Part shown: positions 55,739 to 64,000 of the stretch, piece by piece
How the letters are laid out: the number at the start of each line of letters is the position of its first letter
How positions within the stretch are numbered: the stretch's first letter is position 1
NCBI GenBank assembly: GCA_016870365.1
Contig: VGBW01000001.1
Coordinates: 1-64,000 of the forward strand
Source of the DNA: Actinomycetota bacterium
Lineage (GTDB): Bacteria > Actinomycetota > Actinomycetes > Nanopelagicales > Nanopelagicaceae
Direction: 5' to 3'
DNA length: 64,000 nt
The notes under the pieces: generated by a model
Seen by the model: only the letters and a program-made list of their open reading frames with translations
The model's database searches: none
Told to the model about the DNA's origin: nothing
Made by a program: the position numbers and the translations under genes

Positions 55739-57136
55739 ATGGGAAAGACGCTGGCCGAAAAAGTCTGGGACGACCATCTTGTAAGAAGCGCAGATGGTGA
55801 GCCAGATTTGCTCTATGTCGATCTTCATTTAATTCATGAAGTAACAAGTCCTCAGGCCTTTGATGGGTTGCGCCTGGCAAAGAGAGCAGTACGTAGGCCT
55901 GATTTAACTTTAGCTACTGAAGATCACAATGTTCCAACCCTTGACATCGATAAGCCAATTGCCGATCCCATCTCGCGCTTACAAGTTGATACCCTGCGAA
56001 AGAATTGCCAAGAGTTTGGCATCAGACTCCACTCGCTGGGAGATGTAGAGCAGGGAATTGTCCATGTAGTTGGTCCGCAACTGGGGTTGACCCAACCTGG
56101 AATGACTATTGTCTGCGGTGATTCTCATACCTCAACCCATGGAGCATTTGGCGCACTTGCTTTTGGAATTGGCACTAGTGAAGTTGAACATGTCCTGGCT
56201 ACTCAAACTCTGCCATTGACTAGGCCCAAGACCATGGCCATCAGTGTTGAAGGAGAGCTAAAACCTGGAGTGACCAGCAAAGACATCATCCTTGCTATCA
56301 TCGCCAAAGTTGGAACCGGTGGTGGACAGGGGCACATCCTTGAATATCGCGGAAGCGCCATTACAGCCCTATCAATGGAGGGGCGAATGACGATCTGCAA
56401 TATGTCAATTGAGGCAGGGGCTAGAGCTGGGCTCATTGCTCCTGATGAGACCACCTTTGCATATCTTCGGGATCGCCCACATGCCCCAAAGGGTCAAGAG
56501 TGGGATAGAGCCCTTGCTTACTGGAGTGCATTAAGAAGCGATAGCGACGCCAGATTTGATAGAGAGATAACTCTTGATGCCAATCAACTCTCTCCCTTTG
56601 TTACCTGGGGAACTAACCCGGGACAAGGAATTGCCTTAGATGGAGCGATTCCAAACCCTGAGGATTTCGCAGACCCTGAGGAAGTTAGCGCAGCCCAGCG
56701 CGCCTTGGTCTACATGGATCTTAAGGCGGGAACCCCGATGAAGAGTATAAAGATTGATACGGTATTCCTTGGATCCTGCACCAATGGTCGGATTGAGGAT
56801 CTAAGGGCGGCGGCCCAAATCATCAAGGGGAAGAAAGTTGCTGCCAATACGCGCATGTTGGTAGTTCCTGGTTCTGCCAGGGTGAGATTGCAAGCTGAGG
56901 AGGAAGGGCTGGATAGGCTCTTTTTGGAAGCTGGGGCCGAGTGGCGCAGCGCCGGTTGTTCTATGTGCCTTGGTATGAACCCTGATCAATTAACTCCAGG
57001 TGAGAGATCGGCATCAACTAGCAATAGGAATTTTGAAGGAAGACAAGGAAAAGGTGGAAGGACCCATCTAGTAAGCCCTCTGGTTGCTGCCGCCACTGCC
57101 CTACGTGGAACCCTTTCATCACCGGCAGATCTTTGA
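55739..57136 (+). CDS. leuC: 3-isopropylmalate dehydratase large subunit
   Basis: A 465-residue aconitase-family subunit of leucine biosynthesis. The Fe-S Cys residues are in FLGSCTNGR and [25 protein letters not shown] and [15 protein letters not shown] are substrate regions. Works with LeuD. An AAGGAG site precedes the ATG. Confidence 0.97.
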   Translation: MGKTLAEKVWDDHLVRSADGEPDLLYVDLHLIHEVTSPQAFDGLRLAKRAVRRPDLTLATEDHNVPTLDIDKPIADPISRLQVDTLRKNCQEFGIRLHSLGDVEQGIVHVVGPQLGLTQPGMTIVCGDSHTSTHGAFGALAFGIGTSEVEHVLATQTLPLTRPKTMAISVEGELKPGVTSKDIILAIIAKVGTGGGQGHILEYRGSAITALSMEGRMTICNMSIEAGARAGLIAPDETTFAYLRDRPHAPKGQEWDRALAYWSALRSDSDARFDREITLDANQLSPFVTWGTNPGQGIALDGAIPNPEDFADPEEVSAAQRALVYMDLKAGTPMKSIKIDTVFLGSCTNGRIEDLRAAAQIIKGKKVAANTRMLVVPGSARVRLQAEEEGLDRLFLEAGAEWRSAGCSMCLGMNPDQLTPGERSASTSNRNFEGRQGKGGRTHLVSPLVAAATALRGTLSSPADL

Positions 57137-57147
57137 AGGATATAGCT

Positions 57148-57747
57148 ATGGAAAAGTTTCTTTCTCATACTGGAAGCGCTCTTCCGCTAAGGCGTAGCAA
57201 TGTTGATACCGATCAAATAATTCCGGCTGTCTATCTAAAGCGCGTTACCCGCTCAGGATTTGAAGATGGCTTATTTGCTGCCTGGAGAAGTGATCCTGAC
57301 TTTGTACTAAACAAGGCGGAATATAGTAAGGCTAGCATTCTGGTTGTAGGCGCTGATTTTGGCACTGGATCCTCAAGAGAGCATGCGGTATGGGCGCTAC
57401 AAAACTATGGATTTAGAGTAGTAATTTCATCGAGATTTGCCGATATCTTCCGGGGGAATTCCCTGAAAGCAGGCCTTCTCCCGGTAATCCTCCCGCAGGC
57501 AGATGTCGAGGCGCTCTGGAGCGCTGTTGAGGCAGAGCCAACCTTGGAGATAAAAGTAGATCTCCAGACTCGCTTGGTCTCCTATAGAAATCAAGTAATT
57601 TCCTTTGATTTAGATGACTACACCCGCTGGCGCTTGATGGAGGGCCTTGACGATATTGGTCTAACTTTAAGAAACATTCATGAAGTAGAGAATTTCGAAG
57701 AAAAAGGCGCGAAATTCAAGCCAAAAACGCTGCCTGCCTTGCCCTAA
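57148..57747 (+). CDS. leuD: 3-isopropylmalate dehydratase small subunit
   Basis: A 199-residue swivel subunit: [15 protein letters not shown] and [15 protein letters not shown]. The frame is open from 57133, but the ATG at 57148 follows AAGGA with proper spacing and fits the family start. It lies 11 bases after leuC and ends in a terminator. Confidence 0.96.
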   Translation: MEKFLSHTGSALPLRRSNVDTDQIIPAVYLKRVTRSGFEDGLFAAWRSDPDFVLNKAEYSKASILVVGADFGTGSSREHAVWALQNYGFRVVISSRFADIFRGNSLKAGLLPVILPQADVEALWSAVEAEPTLEIKVDLQTRLVSYRNQVISFDLDDYTRWRLMEGLDDIGLTLRNIHEVENFEEKGAKFKPKTLPALP

Positions 57748-57763
57748 GCAGTTCTTTTGCGCG

Positions 57764-57791
57764 ACTCTCAACTTTGAATTGAGAGTTTTTT
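57764..57791 (+). terminator. intrinsic terminator after leuD
   Basis: ACTCTCAA, a 7-base loop and TTGAGAGT followed by a run of T. Confidence 0.85.
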
Positions 57792-57939
57792 ACGCATAAA
57801 ACAGGCATTTTTTAGTGTTTACTGGCAATTAATTTATTGCGACACACCGACTTTGATGCGCGAAAACCTTGATTTTCTTGCGTAAATTAACCACTAGGTT
57901 AGGCAAAAGCTTAACTTCACGCGTATATAAGGGGATTAA

Positions 57940-58341
57940 ATGAACAAGACCCAGTTCATTGCTTCGTTGGCTCCTCACTTCAACGGAAGCAAGAAAGAGG
58001 CAGCACACGCTGTTGAAATCGTCTTCGATTCACTCGTGCGCAACCTTCACAGAGGCGAAGATGTCATCATCAACGACTTTGGAAAGTTTAAGAAAGTAGA
58101 TCGCAAAGCTCGTCAGGGACGGAATCCTTTTACTGGCGAAACTATCGAAATCAAGGCAAGCAAGAAGGTTCGCTTCCTGCCAGCCAAGGCCCTCAAGGAA
58201 ATTGTCTCTGGTGCTCGCAAATTAGGACCGGCGCCAAAGCCAGCTCCAGTAGTCAAACCTGCGGCTAAGAAGGCAGTCAAGAAAGTGGCTAAAAAGCCAG
58301 CCAAGAAGGCCAAGAAGGCCAAGAAGGCCAAGAAGAGATAG
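57940..58341 (+). CDS. hup: histone-like DNA-binding protein HU with lysine-rich tail
   Basis: A 133-residue protein: an HU domain of about 90 residues (VIINDFGKFKKVDRKARQG, GRNPFTGETIEIKASK) and a C-terminal tail of Ala/Lys/Pro repeats (KKAKKAKKAKKR), the two-domain form seen in actinobacteria (HupB/HupS). It compacts the chromosome; the tail binds DNA non-specifically. A 190-base upstream region holds the promoter and leader; the ATG follows AAGGGG. The terminator after the gene is strong, fitting high expression. Confidence 0.95.
   Translation: MNKTQFIASLAPHFNGSKKEAAHAVEIVFDSLVRNLHRGEDVIINDFGKFKKVDRKARQGRNPFTGETIEIKASKKVRFLPAKALKEIVSGARKLGPAPKPAPVVKPAAKKAVKKVAKKPAKKAKKAKKAKKR
58303..58335 (+). 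repeat. 9-bp tandem repeat in the HU tail
   Basis: AAGAAGGCC is repeated three times plus a partial copy, coding the KKA repeats. Such a tract can vary in length between strains. Confidence 0.75.
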
Positions 58342-58355
58342 TTATCTTTTCATCT

Positions 58356-58384
58356 AAAGGCCACGCCTAGGGGGCGTGGCCTTT
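58356..58384 (+). terminator. intrinsic terminator after hup
   Basis: AAAGGCCACGCC, a 5-base loop and its complement ending in TTT. Stem of 12 bp. Confidence 0.85.
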
Positions 58385-58397
58385 ATTCTCTCTGTCC

Positions 58398-58403
58398 TAG
58401 GCT
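58398..58403 (+). promoter_or_regulatory. -10 box of a leaderless promoter (plsC)
   Basis: TAGGCT ends six bases before the ATG; no ribosome site is present. Confidence 0.45.
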
Positions 58404-58409
58404 AGAGCC

Positions 58410-59204
58410 ATGAGCGCCGTGCGGCCAGAGACTCTATATCTTCCGCCTCAAGGAGATCCCCCAGGAACCAATCCTTGGTTTCGCTTTGGTGCTGCGGTAA
58501 TCAAGCCAATTCTTAACTTAATCATTAAGAAAGATTGGAAGGGTGCGCAGCATCTGCCAAAAAGCGGGCCGGTGATAGTAGTTTGTAATCATCTCTCATA
58601 CATTGACCCTCTTACCTTCACCCATTTTCTTTATAACAATGGTCGCGCCCCAAGGTACCTAGGAAAAGAGTCGGTCTTTCGCATTCCTATCATCGGCCGG
58701 GTGATCAGCGGAACGGGGCAGATTCCAGTCAGCCGCGAATCAAAGGATGCAGTCAAAGGTCTAGAGCATGCCATTGCGGTATTAAAGGCCGGACACCTGC
58801 TCGGCGTCTATCCTGAAGGAACCCTTACTCGTGATGAAAATTTATGGCCGATGAAGGCCAAGACAGGAGTTGCTCGCCTTGCCCTAATTACCGGAGCACC
58901 AGTAATTCCCTGTGCATCCTGGGGGCCTGAGAAGGTACTGCCGCCCTATAGTAAAAAGTTAAGGGTATTTCCGAGGAGCAAAGTTTCAATTCTTATGGGA
59001 GCACCTGTTGATCTCTCGCCTTGGCATGGAAAGAGCGATGATCTAGAGGCAGTTGAGGCAGCAGTAGATCACATCATGGACCGAATTACCGAGCTACTTG
59101 AGATCTTAAGGGGAGAGAGCGCACCTGCAATTCGCTTTGATCCTAAAGGCTCTGATCTGCCAAGAATTGGCAATTTCAAGAAAGCAAAGAAAGCAAAGGA
59201 ATAG
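58410..59204 (+). CDS. plsC: 1-acyl-sn-glycerol-3-phosphate acyltransferase
   Basis: A 264-residue PlsC-type acyltransferase: NHLSYIDPLTF (HX4D), GTGQIPVSR and YPEGTLTRD. It acylates lysophosphatidic acid at the membrane in phospholipid synthesis. The C-terminus is Lys-rich. It overlaps gpsA (TAGTG), and both serve glycerolipid formation. Confidence 0.92.
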   Translation: MSAVRPETLYLPPQGDPPGTNPWFRFGAAVIKPILNLIIKKDWKGAQHLPKSGPVIVVCNHLSYIDPLTFTHFLYNNGRAPRYLGKESVFRIPIIGRVISGTGQIPVSRESKDAVKGLEHAIAVLKAGHLLGVYPEGTLTRDENLWPMKAKTGVARLALITGAPVIPCASWGPEKVLPPYSKKLRVFPRSKVSILMGAPVDLSPWHGKSDDLEAVEAAVDHIMDRITELLEILRGESAPAIRFDPKGSDLPRIGNFKKAKKAKE

Positions 59205-60208
59205 TGAAGATCGCAGTTCTTGGCTCAGGTCAATGGGGCAGCGCTCTGGCCCAAGTCCTTATTGATGCCGGCAATGCAGTTGTTCTTTGGGGAAGAAGTC
59301 AAGAAGTGATCGATGAGATAAACGCGAAGCACACCAACAACGCCTATCTTGCTCAGCATCTTCTTCCAGAGCAGATATCTGCTACTTGCGATATCAGACA
59401 AGCTTTAGGTGGGGCAAATCTCATAGTTCTAGCTATTCCCTCCCAAGCTCTACGGCAGAGCCTCGAGACCTGGAAAGGCTTGATCTCACCTGATATTCCA
59501 ATAGTTTCCAGCCTGAAAGGAATCGAGATCTCTACTCAACTTCGTATGAGTGAGGTGATTGGCCAGGTACTAGGTAGGGATGGCTCAACGATTTCAGCAT
59601 TGACCGGGCCTAACTTAGCCCTCGAAGTAATTCTAAGACAGCCTGCTGGAGCAGTTTCCGCCTCAACTAATCAAGGGTTAGCGGATATGACTGCTAAAAC
59701 TTTTAGCACACCATACTTTCGTGTCTATACCTCAAATGATGTTATTGGTTGTGAATTAGCAAGTGCCGCCAAGAATGTCATTGCCATAGCAGTTGGCATG
59801 TCAATCGGCATGGGCTTTGGCGAGAATACTCAAGCATTAGTTATTACTAGAGGTTTAAACGAACTGACCCGATTAGCAGTTGCCAGAGGTGCTTTGCCCC
59901 TAACTTTTGTAGGACTTGCCGGAGTCGGTGACCTTTTAGCAACATGTGGATCTCCACTCTCGCGCAATCGCACATTCGGGGAAGCTCTAGGAAGAAGCGG
60001 TTCAGTTGAGCAGGCCATGAAAGCTATTTCATCAACTGCAGAAGGGGTAACCTCAGCCCAAGCAGTAGTTGAACTTGCTCATCTTGTTGGCATTGAGGCT
60101 CCAATCATGGAGGCAGTCTGTGATGTGGTTACAAGTAAGATTAGTCCGCAACAGGCATTTGTTAATTTAATGAAGATTCAAACTGGAGCGGAGATAGATC
60201 ACGTATGA
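59204..60208 (+). CDS. gpsA: glycerol-3-phosphate dehydrogenase [NAD(P)+]
   Basis: A 334-residue GpsA: NAD loop LGSGQWGSALAQVL, SLKGIE, the catalytic Lys in SAAKNVIAIAVG, and GLAGVGDLLATC. It makes sn-glycerol-3-phosphate for lipids. GTG start overlapping plsC; overlaps ddl by four bases. Confidence 0.96.
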   Translation: MKIAVLGSGQWGSALAQVLIDAGNAVVLWGRSQEVIDEINAKHTNNAYLAQHLLPEQISATCDIRQALGGANLIVLAIPSQALRQSLETWKGLISPDIPIVSSLKGIEISTQLRMSEVIGQVLGRDGSTISALTGPNLALEVILRQPAGAVSASTNQGLADMTAKTFSTPYFRVYTSNDVIGCELASAAKNVIAIAVGMSIGMGFGENTQALVITRGLNELTRLAVARGALPLTFVGLAGVGDLLATCGSPLSRNRTFGEALGRSGSVEQAMKAISSTAEGVTSAQAVVELAHLVGIEAPIMEAVCDVVTSKISPQQAFVNLMKIQTGAEIDHV

Positions 60209-61272
60209 AGAGAATGCGCGTGGCCATCATCGCAGGCGGTCAAAGCAGTGAGCATCCGATCTCTTGTATTTCAGCCAGTGGAGTGCTAGCTGCAATCGAT
60301 CAATCAAGATTTGACCCAATACTTATCGGCATTACCCAATCTGGCGCCTGGATTGATATGCGCCATAGTAGATTTGAAAGAGGCAGTGATGGACTCTCTT
60401 ATGTGCCAGATGGGGGCGAGAAGTTAATTGTTGATATTCATGGCATCAAAGATAGTAAAGGCCATGATCTAGCAATTGACATCGCATTTCCTCTTCTGCA
60501 CGGGGCATATGGCGAAGACGGAACGATTCAAGGCCTCCTTGAGATGGCTGGAATTGCCTATGTAGGCTCTGGGGTTTTGGCCTCAGCAGTTGCTATGGAC
60601 AAGAGTTTTGCCAAGCCAATTTATGCAGACTTTGGATTAGAGGTTGTCGATGGAATTACTGTTCACAGAGATAATTGGGAGAAGTCAAGAGATCTGGAAA
60701 TAGCGAAGATTAGAGCCCTGGGCTTTCCTATCTTCATAAAACCTGCTCGCAGTGGTTCAAGTCGGGGGACTGCTAAAGTAAAGGATGAATCAGCAATAAG
60801 TGGGGCAATTGAAGATGCATTTAGATTTGATCCAAGGGTCTTGGTTGAGGTCGCTGTTAAAGGCCGGGAGATTGAGTGCGCGGTGCTCCAAGTTGATTCA
60901 ATTGCTAAGGCTTCAGTCTTAGGCGAGGTGAGAGTTCATCCACCTCATGAGTTCTATGACTTTGATGCCAAGTATCTAGATAGTTCAACCACATTTGATA
61001 TTCCAGCAAACCTCCCAGAAGCGATCGCTCGCGAGATTAGCCAGGCAGCCATTACCGCCTTTGAGGCCCTCGGTTGTGAAGGGCTAGCAAGGGTCGACTT
61101 CTTCTTGACCGATTCTGGCGAAGTGATAATCAACGAGCTAAACACGATGCCTGGTTTCACCCCAAGATCGGTATTCCCTATGCTCTGGAGGGCCACTGGC
61201 AAGTCTTATAAAGAAGTAATAAGTGTGCTCTGCCGAAGTGCGCTTGATAGGTCAAAGAATGTAATTCGCTAA
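60205..61272 (+). CDS. ddl: D-alanine--D-alanine ligase
   Basis: A 355-residue ATP-grasp ligase: RVAIIAGGQSSEHPIS, HGAYGEDGTIQG, PIFIKPARSGSSRGTAKV and the C-terminal INELNTMPGFTP. It forms D-Ala-D-Ala for peptidoglycan. Start ATG 60205 or 60214 (MRVAII). The gpsA-ddl-thiL order is typical for actinobacteria. Confidence 0.96.
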   Translation: MKRMRVAIIAGGQSSEHPISCISASGVLAAIDQSRFDPILIGITQSGAWIDMRHSRFERGSDGLSYVPDGGEKLIVDIHGIKDSKGHDLAIDIAFPLLHGAYGEDGTIQGLLEMAGIAYVGSGVLASAVAMDKSFAKPIYADFGLEVVDGITVHRDNWEKSRDLEIAKIRALGFPIFIKPARSGSSRGTAKVKDESAISGAIEDAFRFDPRVLVEVAVKGREIECAVLQVDSIAKASVLGEVRVHPPHEFYDFDAKYLDSSTTFDIPANLPEAIAREISQAAITAFEALGCEGLARVDFFLTDSGEVIINELNTMPGFTPRSVFPMLWRATGKSYKEVISVLCRSALDRSKNVIR

Positions 61273-61277
61273 TTGGC

Positions 61278-61775
61278 ATGAAACTCCAATTCCAAGCAGA
61301 GCGAGCAACTTCTGATCAATGGCGCCGCATTGCTGCACTTCGATTACGCGCCTTAACTGATAGCCCACAGTGGTTTGCGGGGAATTCTAAGAAAGAAAGT
61401 GAACGAAGTGAAGCCGATTGGCGCTCACTCGTTACAAGCATCCGTTTTGTCATCTATACCTATGATGGCCGCGATGTTGGAATCATGAGCGTAGAGAAGG
61501 CAGAACCAATAAGAGGGACTGATTGCTGGCTAGGTGGTTGTTGGATTGAACCTGCGCTTCGAGGCAGAGGAATTACCGCGATGATGATTGCGCAACTAGA
61601 TCAGATTTGTAGAAGCGAAGGCTGGAAGATTCAGGGTTTAGGAGTCTGGCCCGATAACGAGATTGCGATTAGGGCCTACTTAAGTTGCGGGTTTGAAAGG
61701 CATGGCGAACCTATGTCGAGCCTGAGCAGACCGGGCCAGATGTATCAAATAATGGTTAGAGATTTACCTAGCTAG
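61278..61775 (+). CDS. GNAT family N-acetyltransferase
   Basis: A 165-residue acetyltransferase. GGCWIEPALRGRGITAMMI is the CoA-binding core (R/Q-x-x-G-x-G/A) and VWPDNEIAIRAYLSCGFER the usual later motif. The substrate is unknown. It converges with the Lrp-like gene with an overlap of four bases. Confidence 0.85.
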   Translation: MKLQFQAERATSDQWRRIAALRLRALTDSPQWFAGNSKKESERSEADWRSLVTSIRFVIYTYDGRDVGIMSVEKAEPIRGTDCWLGGCWIEPALRGRGITAMMIAQLDQICRSEGWKIQGLGVWPDNEIAIRAYLSCGFERHGEPMSSLSRPGQMYQIMVRDLPS

Positions 61776-62008
61776 AGGATTGCTACCGGACAGGTCAAAG
61801 TTCTAGTGATTCCCGGAACTGCATGAATCTTTGCAAGAACTGCTCTTCCTAAATCTTCCATGCTTGATGCCTCAGTTCTCATGATCACGTCATAAGGGCC
61901 AGTGACGCATTCGGCGATAGTTACTCCAGCTATGGCATTAACCGCCTTGGTAACGCTGGCGGCCTTGCCTACTTCGGTCTGAATCAAGATATATGCCTGA
62001 ATTGACAT
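61772..62008 (-). CDS. Lrp/AsnC-type ligand-binding domain protein (no DNA-binding domain)
   Basis: A 78-residue protein consisting only of the RAM/AsnC effector domain: QAYILIQTEVGKAASVTKAV, and GPYDVIMRTEASSMEDLGRAV. The helix-turn-helix is absent. Such stand-alone domains are conserved in this place in actinobacteria and may partner a complete Lrp protein. ATG 62008 with AAGGA was chosen; the frame opens to 62026. Confidence 0.88.
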   Translation of the reverse strand: MSIQAYILIQTEVGKAASVTKAVNAIAGVTIAECVTGPYDVIMRTEASSMEDLGRAVLAKIHAVPGITRTLTCPVAIL

Positions 62009-62151
62009 TGATTTACCATCCTTCAATAAGAGATAGGACTGAGTCTCCCCGTTGGACTCCGCCCTCTAAATCCCCCCCTTGCTACAGGTGAGAGGTTAGC
62101 GCATTTAGGCTAGCCTGCGTAAGTATCAATTTTGGGATTGGAAGTGGGCCT

Positions 62152-63081
62152 TTGCGCGAAGATGAAGTATTGATCAGGGTGCGCTCCATCTTGGATGATG
62201 GCCGGGGCGATTCGGCTCTAATCGTAGGCAATGGAGATGATGGCGCTGTTCTTGGGCCAAGAAGTGATTTGACCGTCCTTGCAAGCGATATGGCCGTTGA
62301 GGGAGTTCACTTCAGCTTCTCTTGGAGTAGCGCTGAACAAGTTGGTCGAAAAGTATCTGCCGCAAACTTTGCAGACATTTGCGCGATGGGTGCCTGGCCA
62401 GAGTATCTCCTGGTGGCACTGGCATTTCCTGCAAGATTCGCCGATCAAGTAACCAAGTTGGCTCAAGGGATAAAGACCGAATGCCAAAGAGTTGGGGTTA
62501 AAGTAATTGGCGGTGATCTGAATAAGGCAAACGAAGTCGTGATTTCCATGACTGCTATCGGAAGAGTCAAGAAGCCAATTCGTCGAAGTGGGGCAGCGAT
62601 TGGAGATAAGCTATTTATCTCAAGCCTGCCAGGATTTTCAGCAGCTGGCCTGTCGCTCCTAAAGCGCTCGAGTAATAACCAAAGCGGTGCATCTCTACAA
62701 GCTCGCTTGCTTCACCTAGCTCCTGATTTGGATTATGAGAAGTATCGCAAGAGCTACGAATTCTTATCATCGGCAATTGATACTAGCGATGGGCTAGTTA
62801 TCGATGCCTCTCGCATTGCCAAGGCAAGTGGGATTGGGATAAACATCAGAGTCGATGCCTTACTTAATTGTTCAGAATTCAAAGAATTAGAAAGCGCTTC
62901 CGAATCTAGAGAGTCTGCCCTTGAGCATGCTCTATATGGGGGAGAGGATCATCTACTCCTTGCCACCAGCTCAGCTAAGGAGTTTGGATTTATTGAAATA
63001 GGTGAGGTGATCAAAGGCGATGGGGTTTATCTAGATGGGAAAAGAGCAGATACCAGCCCGGGCTACCAACACATTTGGTAG
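62152..63081 (+). CDS. thiL: thiamine-monophosphate kinase
   Basis: A 309-residue ThiL that phosphorylates thiamine phosphate to thiamine diphosphate. Motifs: GNGDDGAVL, SDMAVEGVHFSFSW, NFADICAMGAWP, VIGGDLNKA and IDTSDGLVIDASRIA. TTG start with GGAAG before it; TAGGCT at 62108-62113 in the 125-base upstream region may be its -10 box. No TPP riboswitch was recognised there. Confidence 0.94.
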   Translation: MREDEVLIRVRSILDDGRGDSALIVGNGDDGAVLGPRSDLTVLASDMAVEGVHFSFSWSSAEQVGRKVSAANFADICAMGAWPEYLLVALAFPARFADQVTKLAQGIKTECQRVGVKVIGGDLNKANEVVISMTAIGRVKKPIRRSGAAIGDKLFISSLPGFSAAGLSLLKRSSNNQSGASLQARLLHLAPDLDYEKYRKSYEFLSSAIDTSDGLVIDASRIAKASGIGINIRVDALLNCSEFKELESASESRESALEHALYGGEDHLLLATSSAKEFGFIEIGEVIKGDGVYLDGKRADTSPGYQHIW

Positions 63082-63090
63082 CCAGCTCTG

Positions 63091-63276
63091 CTAGCGGAGA
63101 ACCTTTCCAGCCTTTAAGCAGGAGGTACAGACATACTGGCGCTTGGCATATCCATTAACTAGGGTGCGGACTTTCTGGATATTTGGATTCCAACGGCGGC
63201 GGGTACGGCGGTTTGAGTGAGAGACATTGTTACCAAAGCTAGGTCCCTTGCCACAGATATCGCATACAGCTGCCAC
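63091..63276 (-). CDS. rpmB: 50S ribosomal protein L28 (zinc-ribbon form)
   Basis: A 61-residue L28: [36 protein letters not shown] and [12 protein letters not shown]. The two CxxC pairs show it to be the zinc-containing C+ type. The frame opens to 63303, but GTG 63276 after AAGGAG gives the family start. Divergent from recG. Confidence 0.95.
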   Translation of the reverse strand: MAAVCDICGKGPSFGNNVSHSNRRTRRRWNPNIQKVRTLVNGYAKRQYVCTSCLKAGKVLR

Positions 63277-63445
63277 GCTACTACTCCTTGGATTTGCCCA
63301 CACTAGGGCTTGGTTAGTTGCGGGCGCAAGATTAGTCGCAAAGGCGCCAGTTGCGCCAATCAGCCTTCAATTTAGGCGAGAAATTTCCCCACATGGATAG
63401 CAAAGTGAGCCTAAGTCTTATCACTCCCACCTGAGAGAATGAAGC

Positions 63446-64000
63446 ATGGCAAGCCTGGATTCATCACTGCTTTCAATACTTGGAGATAAGACGGCCCAAG
63501 TATTAGATGAAAACCTGGGGCTTAGAACCATCTCTGATCTTCTACGTCACTATCCCAGGCGCTATGTCATTCGCGGGGAGCTTACCGATATTCAGAGCCT
63601 GATTGAAGGCGAGGAGGTAACCATCTTTGCCAAGGTGGAAAGTAGCAAGGTGAAGAGGATTCCAGGAAGAAAAGGAGGGATTGTTGAAAGTGTAGTGACA
63701 GATGGTAGGGCTAGGTTAACGCTCACGTTCTTTAATCAAGCCTGGCGAGAGAAAGAGTTGCGACCTGGAAGACGGGGGCTCTTTGCTGGCAAAGTTGGCA
63801 TATTCAAAGGAAAGCGCCAGTTAGCTCACCCTGACTACTTACTAATTCCTGAAGGCGATGATCTAGACCAGGCGATTGGCGATTTTGCTGGAAAGTTTCT
63901 TCCAGTTTATCCAGCAACTGCAAGAATGCCCTCATGGAAAATCGCTAAGTGTGTGCGATTAGCACTCGATACTTTAGATGAGATTACCGAGTATCTACCT
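63446..64000 (+). CDS. recG: ATP-dependent DNA helicase RecG, N-terminal part
   Basis: An open frame of 185 codons running off the right edge. The wedge/OB region of RecG is visible: LRTISDLLRHYPRRYVIRGE, EGEEVTIFAKVES, LTLTFFNQAWREKEL and GKVGIFKGKRQLAHPDY. RecG reverses stalled replication forks. ATG 63446. The helicase motifs are outside the window. The rpmB-recG pairing is the usual actinobacterial one. Confidence 0.93.
   Translation, partial: MASLDSSLLSILGDKTAQVLDENLGLRTISDLLRHYPRRYVIRGELTDIQSLIEGEEVTIFAKVESSKVKRIPGRKGGIVESVVTDGRARLTLTFFNQAWREKELRPGRRGLFAGKVGIFKGKRQLAHPDYLLIPEGDDLDQAIGDFAGKFLPVYPATARMPSWKIAKCVRLALDTLDEITEYLP

Noticed and set aside
58303-58335. Short tandem repeats as a CRISPR-like array
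   Set aside because: They are 9-bp coding repeats of the HU lysine tail without spacers.
62027-62151. TPP riboswitch before thiL
   Set aside because: The conserved CTGAGA and related motifs of the thi-box are missing.

Overview
The window looks like chromosome of a streamlined, moderate-GC actinobacterium, most like the freshwater acI lineage (Nanopelagicus/Planktophila type). That placement is inference from gene order and protein families. The signs are: gltX, tRNA-Gln, tRNA-Glu, an IclR regulator, leuC, leuD and a histone-like HU with a lysine-rich tail, then plsC, gpsA, ddl, thiL, rpmB and recG; the hrcA-dnaJ-rsmE-HIT-phoH-ybeY-CBS block; the actinobacterial DUF3145 protein; and several housekeeping genes with a -10 box only 6-7 bases before the start codon (leaderless mRNAs). 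No rRNA or CRISPR was seen.

Region 1 (1-11.4 kb) is accessory catabolism. L-fuconate dehydratase faces a minus-strand set made of an aldehyde:ferredoxin oxidoreductase (tungsten/molybdenum pterin, Fe-S), a fuconolactonase-type amidohydrolase and an FMN-dependent L-lactate dehydrogenase cut by the left edge. Next come a ribose-type sugar ABC transporter (ATPase, permease, lipoprotein) and two zinc alcohol dehydrogenases. Together they read as import and oxidation of L-fucose or a similar 6-deoxy sugar through lactaldehyde/lactate. A decayed membrane-protein gene and a homocysteine S-methyltransferase follow; the latter starts 2 nt after a tRNA gene with CAT anticodon.

Region 2 (11.39-22.61 kb) is a genomic island in that tRNA. 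A 38-bp exact copy of the tRNA 5' half lies at 22569-22606, next to a frameshifted, catalytically dead tyrosine integrase. Cargo: a D-serine dehydratase/D-threonine aldolase-type PLP enzyme, RidA, an SDR, an N-acyl-D-amino-acid deacylase-family enzyme, a MalEFG-type ABC importer without ATPase, an unknown barrel-like protein, a DapA/NanA-family aldolase, a nagA remnant and a SnoaL-like protein. Deacylase, D-amino-acid lyase and RidA form a plausible route for N-acylated D-amino acids.

Region 3 (22.7-64 kb) is core chromosome with tight, often overlapping genes: M23 peptidase, cold-shock protein, DUF3145 with a folded leader, SIMPL protein, glgX, etfBA-iscS-mnmA-ligA, a small membrane protein, nadD-rsfS-phosphatase, tRNA-Ala, an SDR, leuS, comEA-comEC-holA, rpsT-lepA-hemW, hrcA to the CBS transporter, FAH-gltX-tRNAs, leuCD with its divergent regulator, hup, plsC-gpsA-ddl, a GNAT enzyme, an Lrp-like domain, thiL, rpmB and the start of recG. 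Gene decay (lldD start, 9919-10460, nagA, integrase) is confined to regions 1 and 2.
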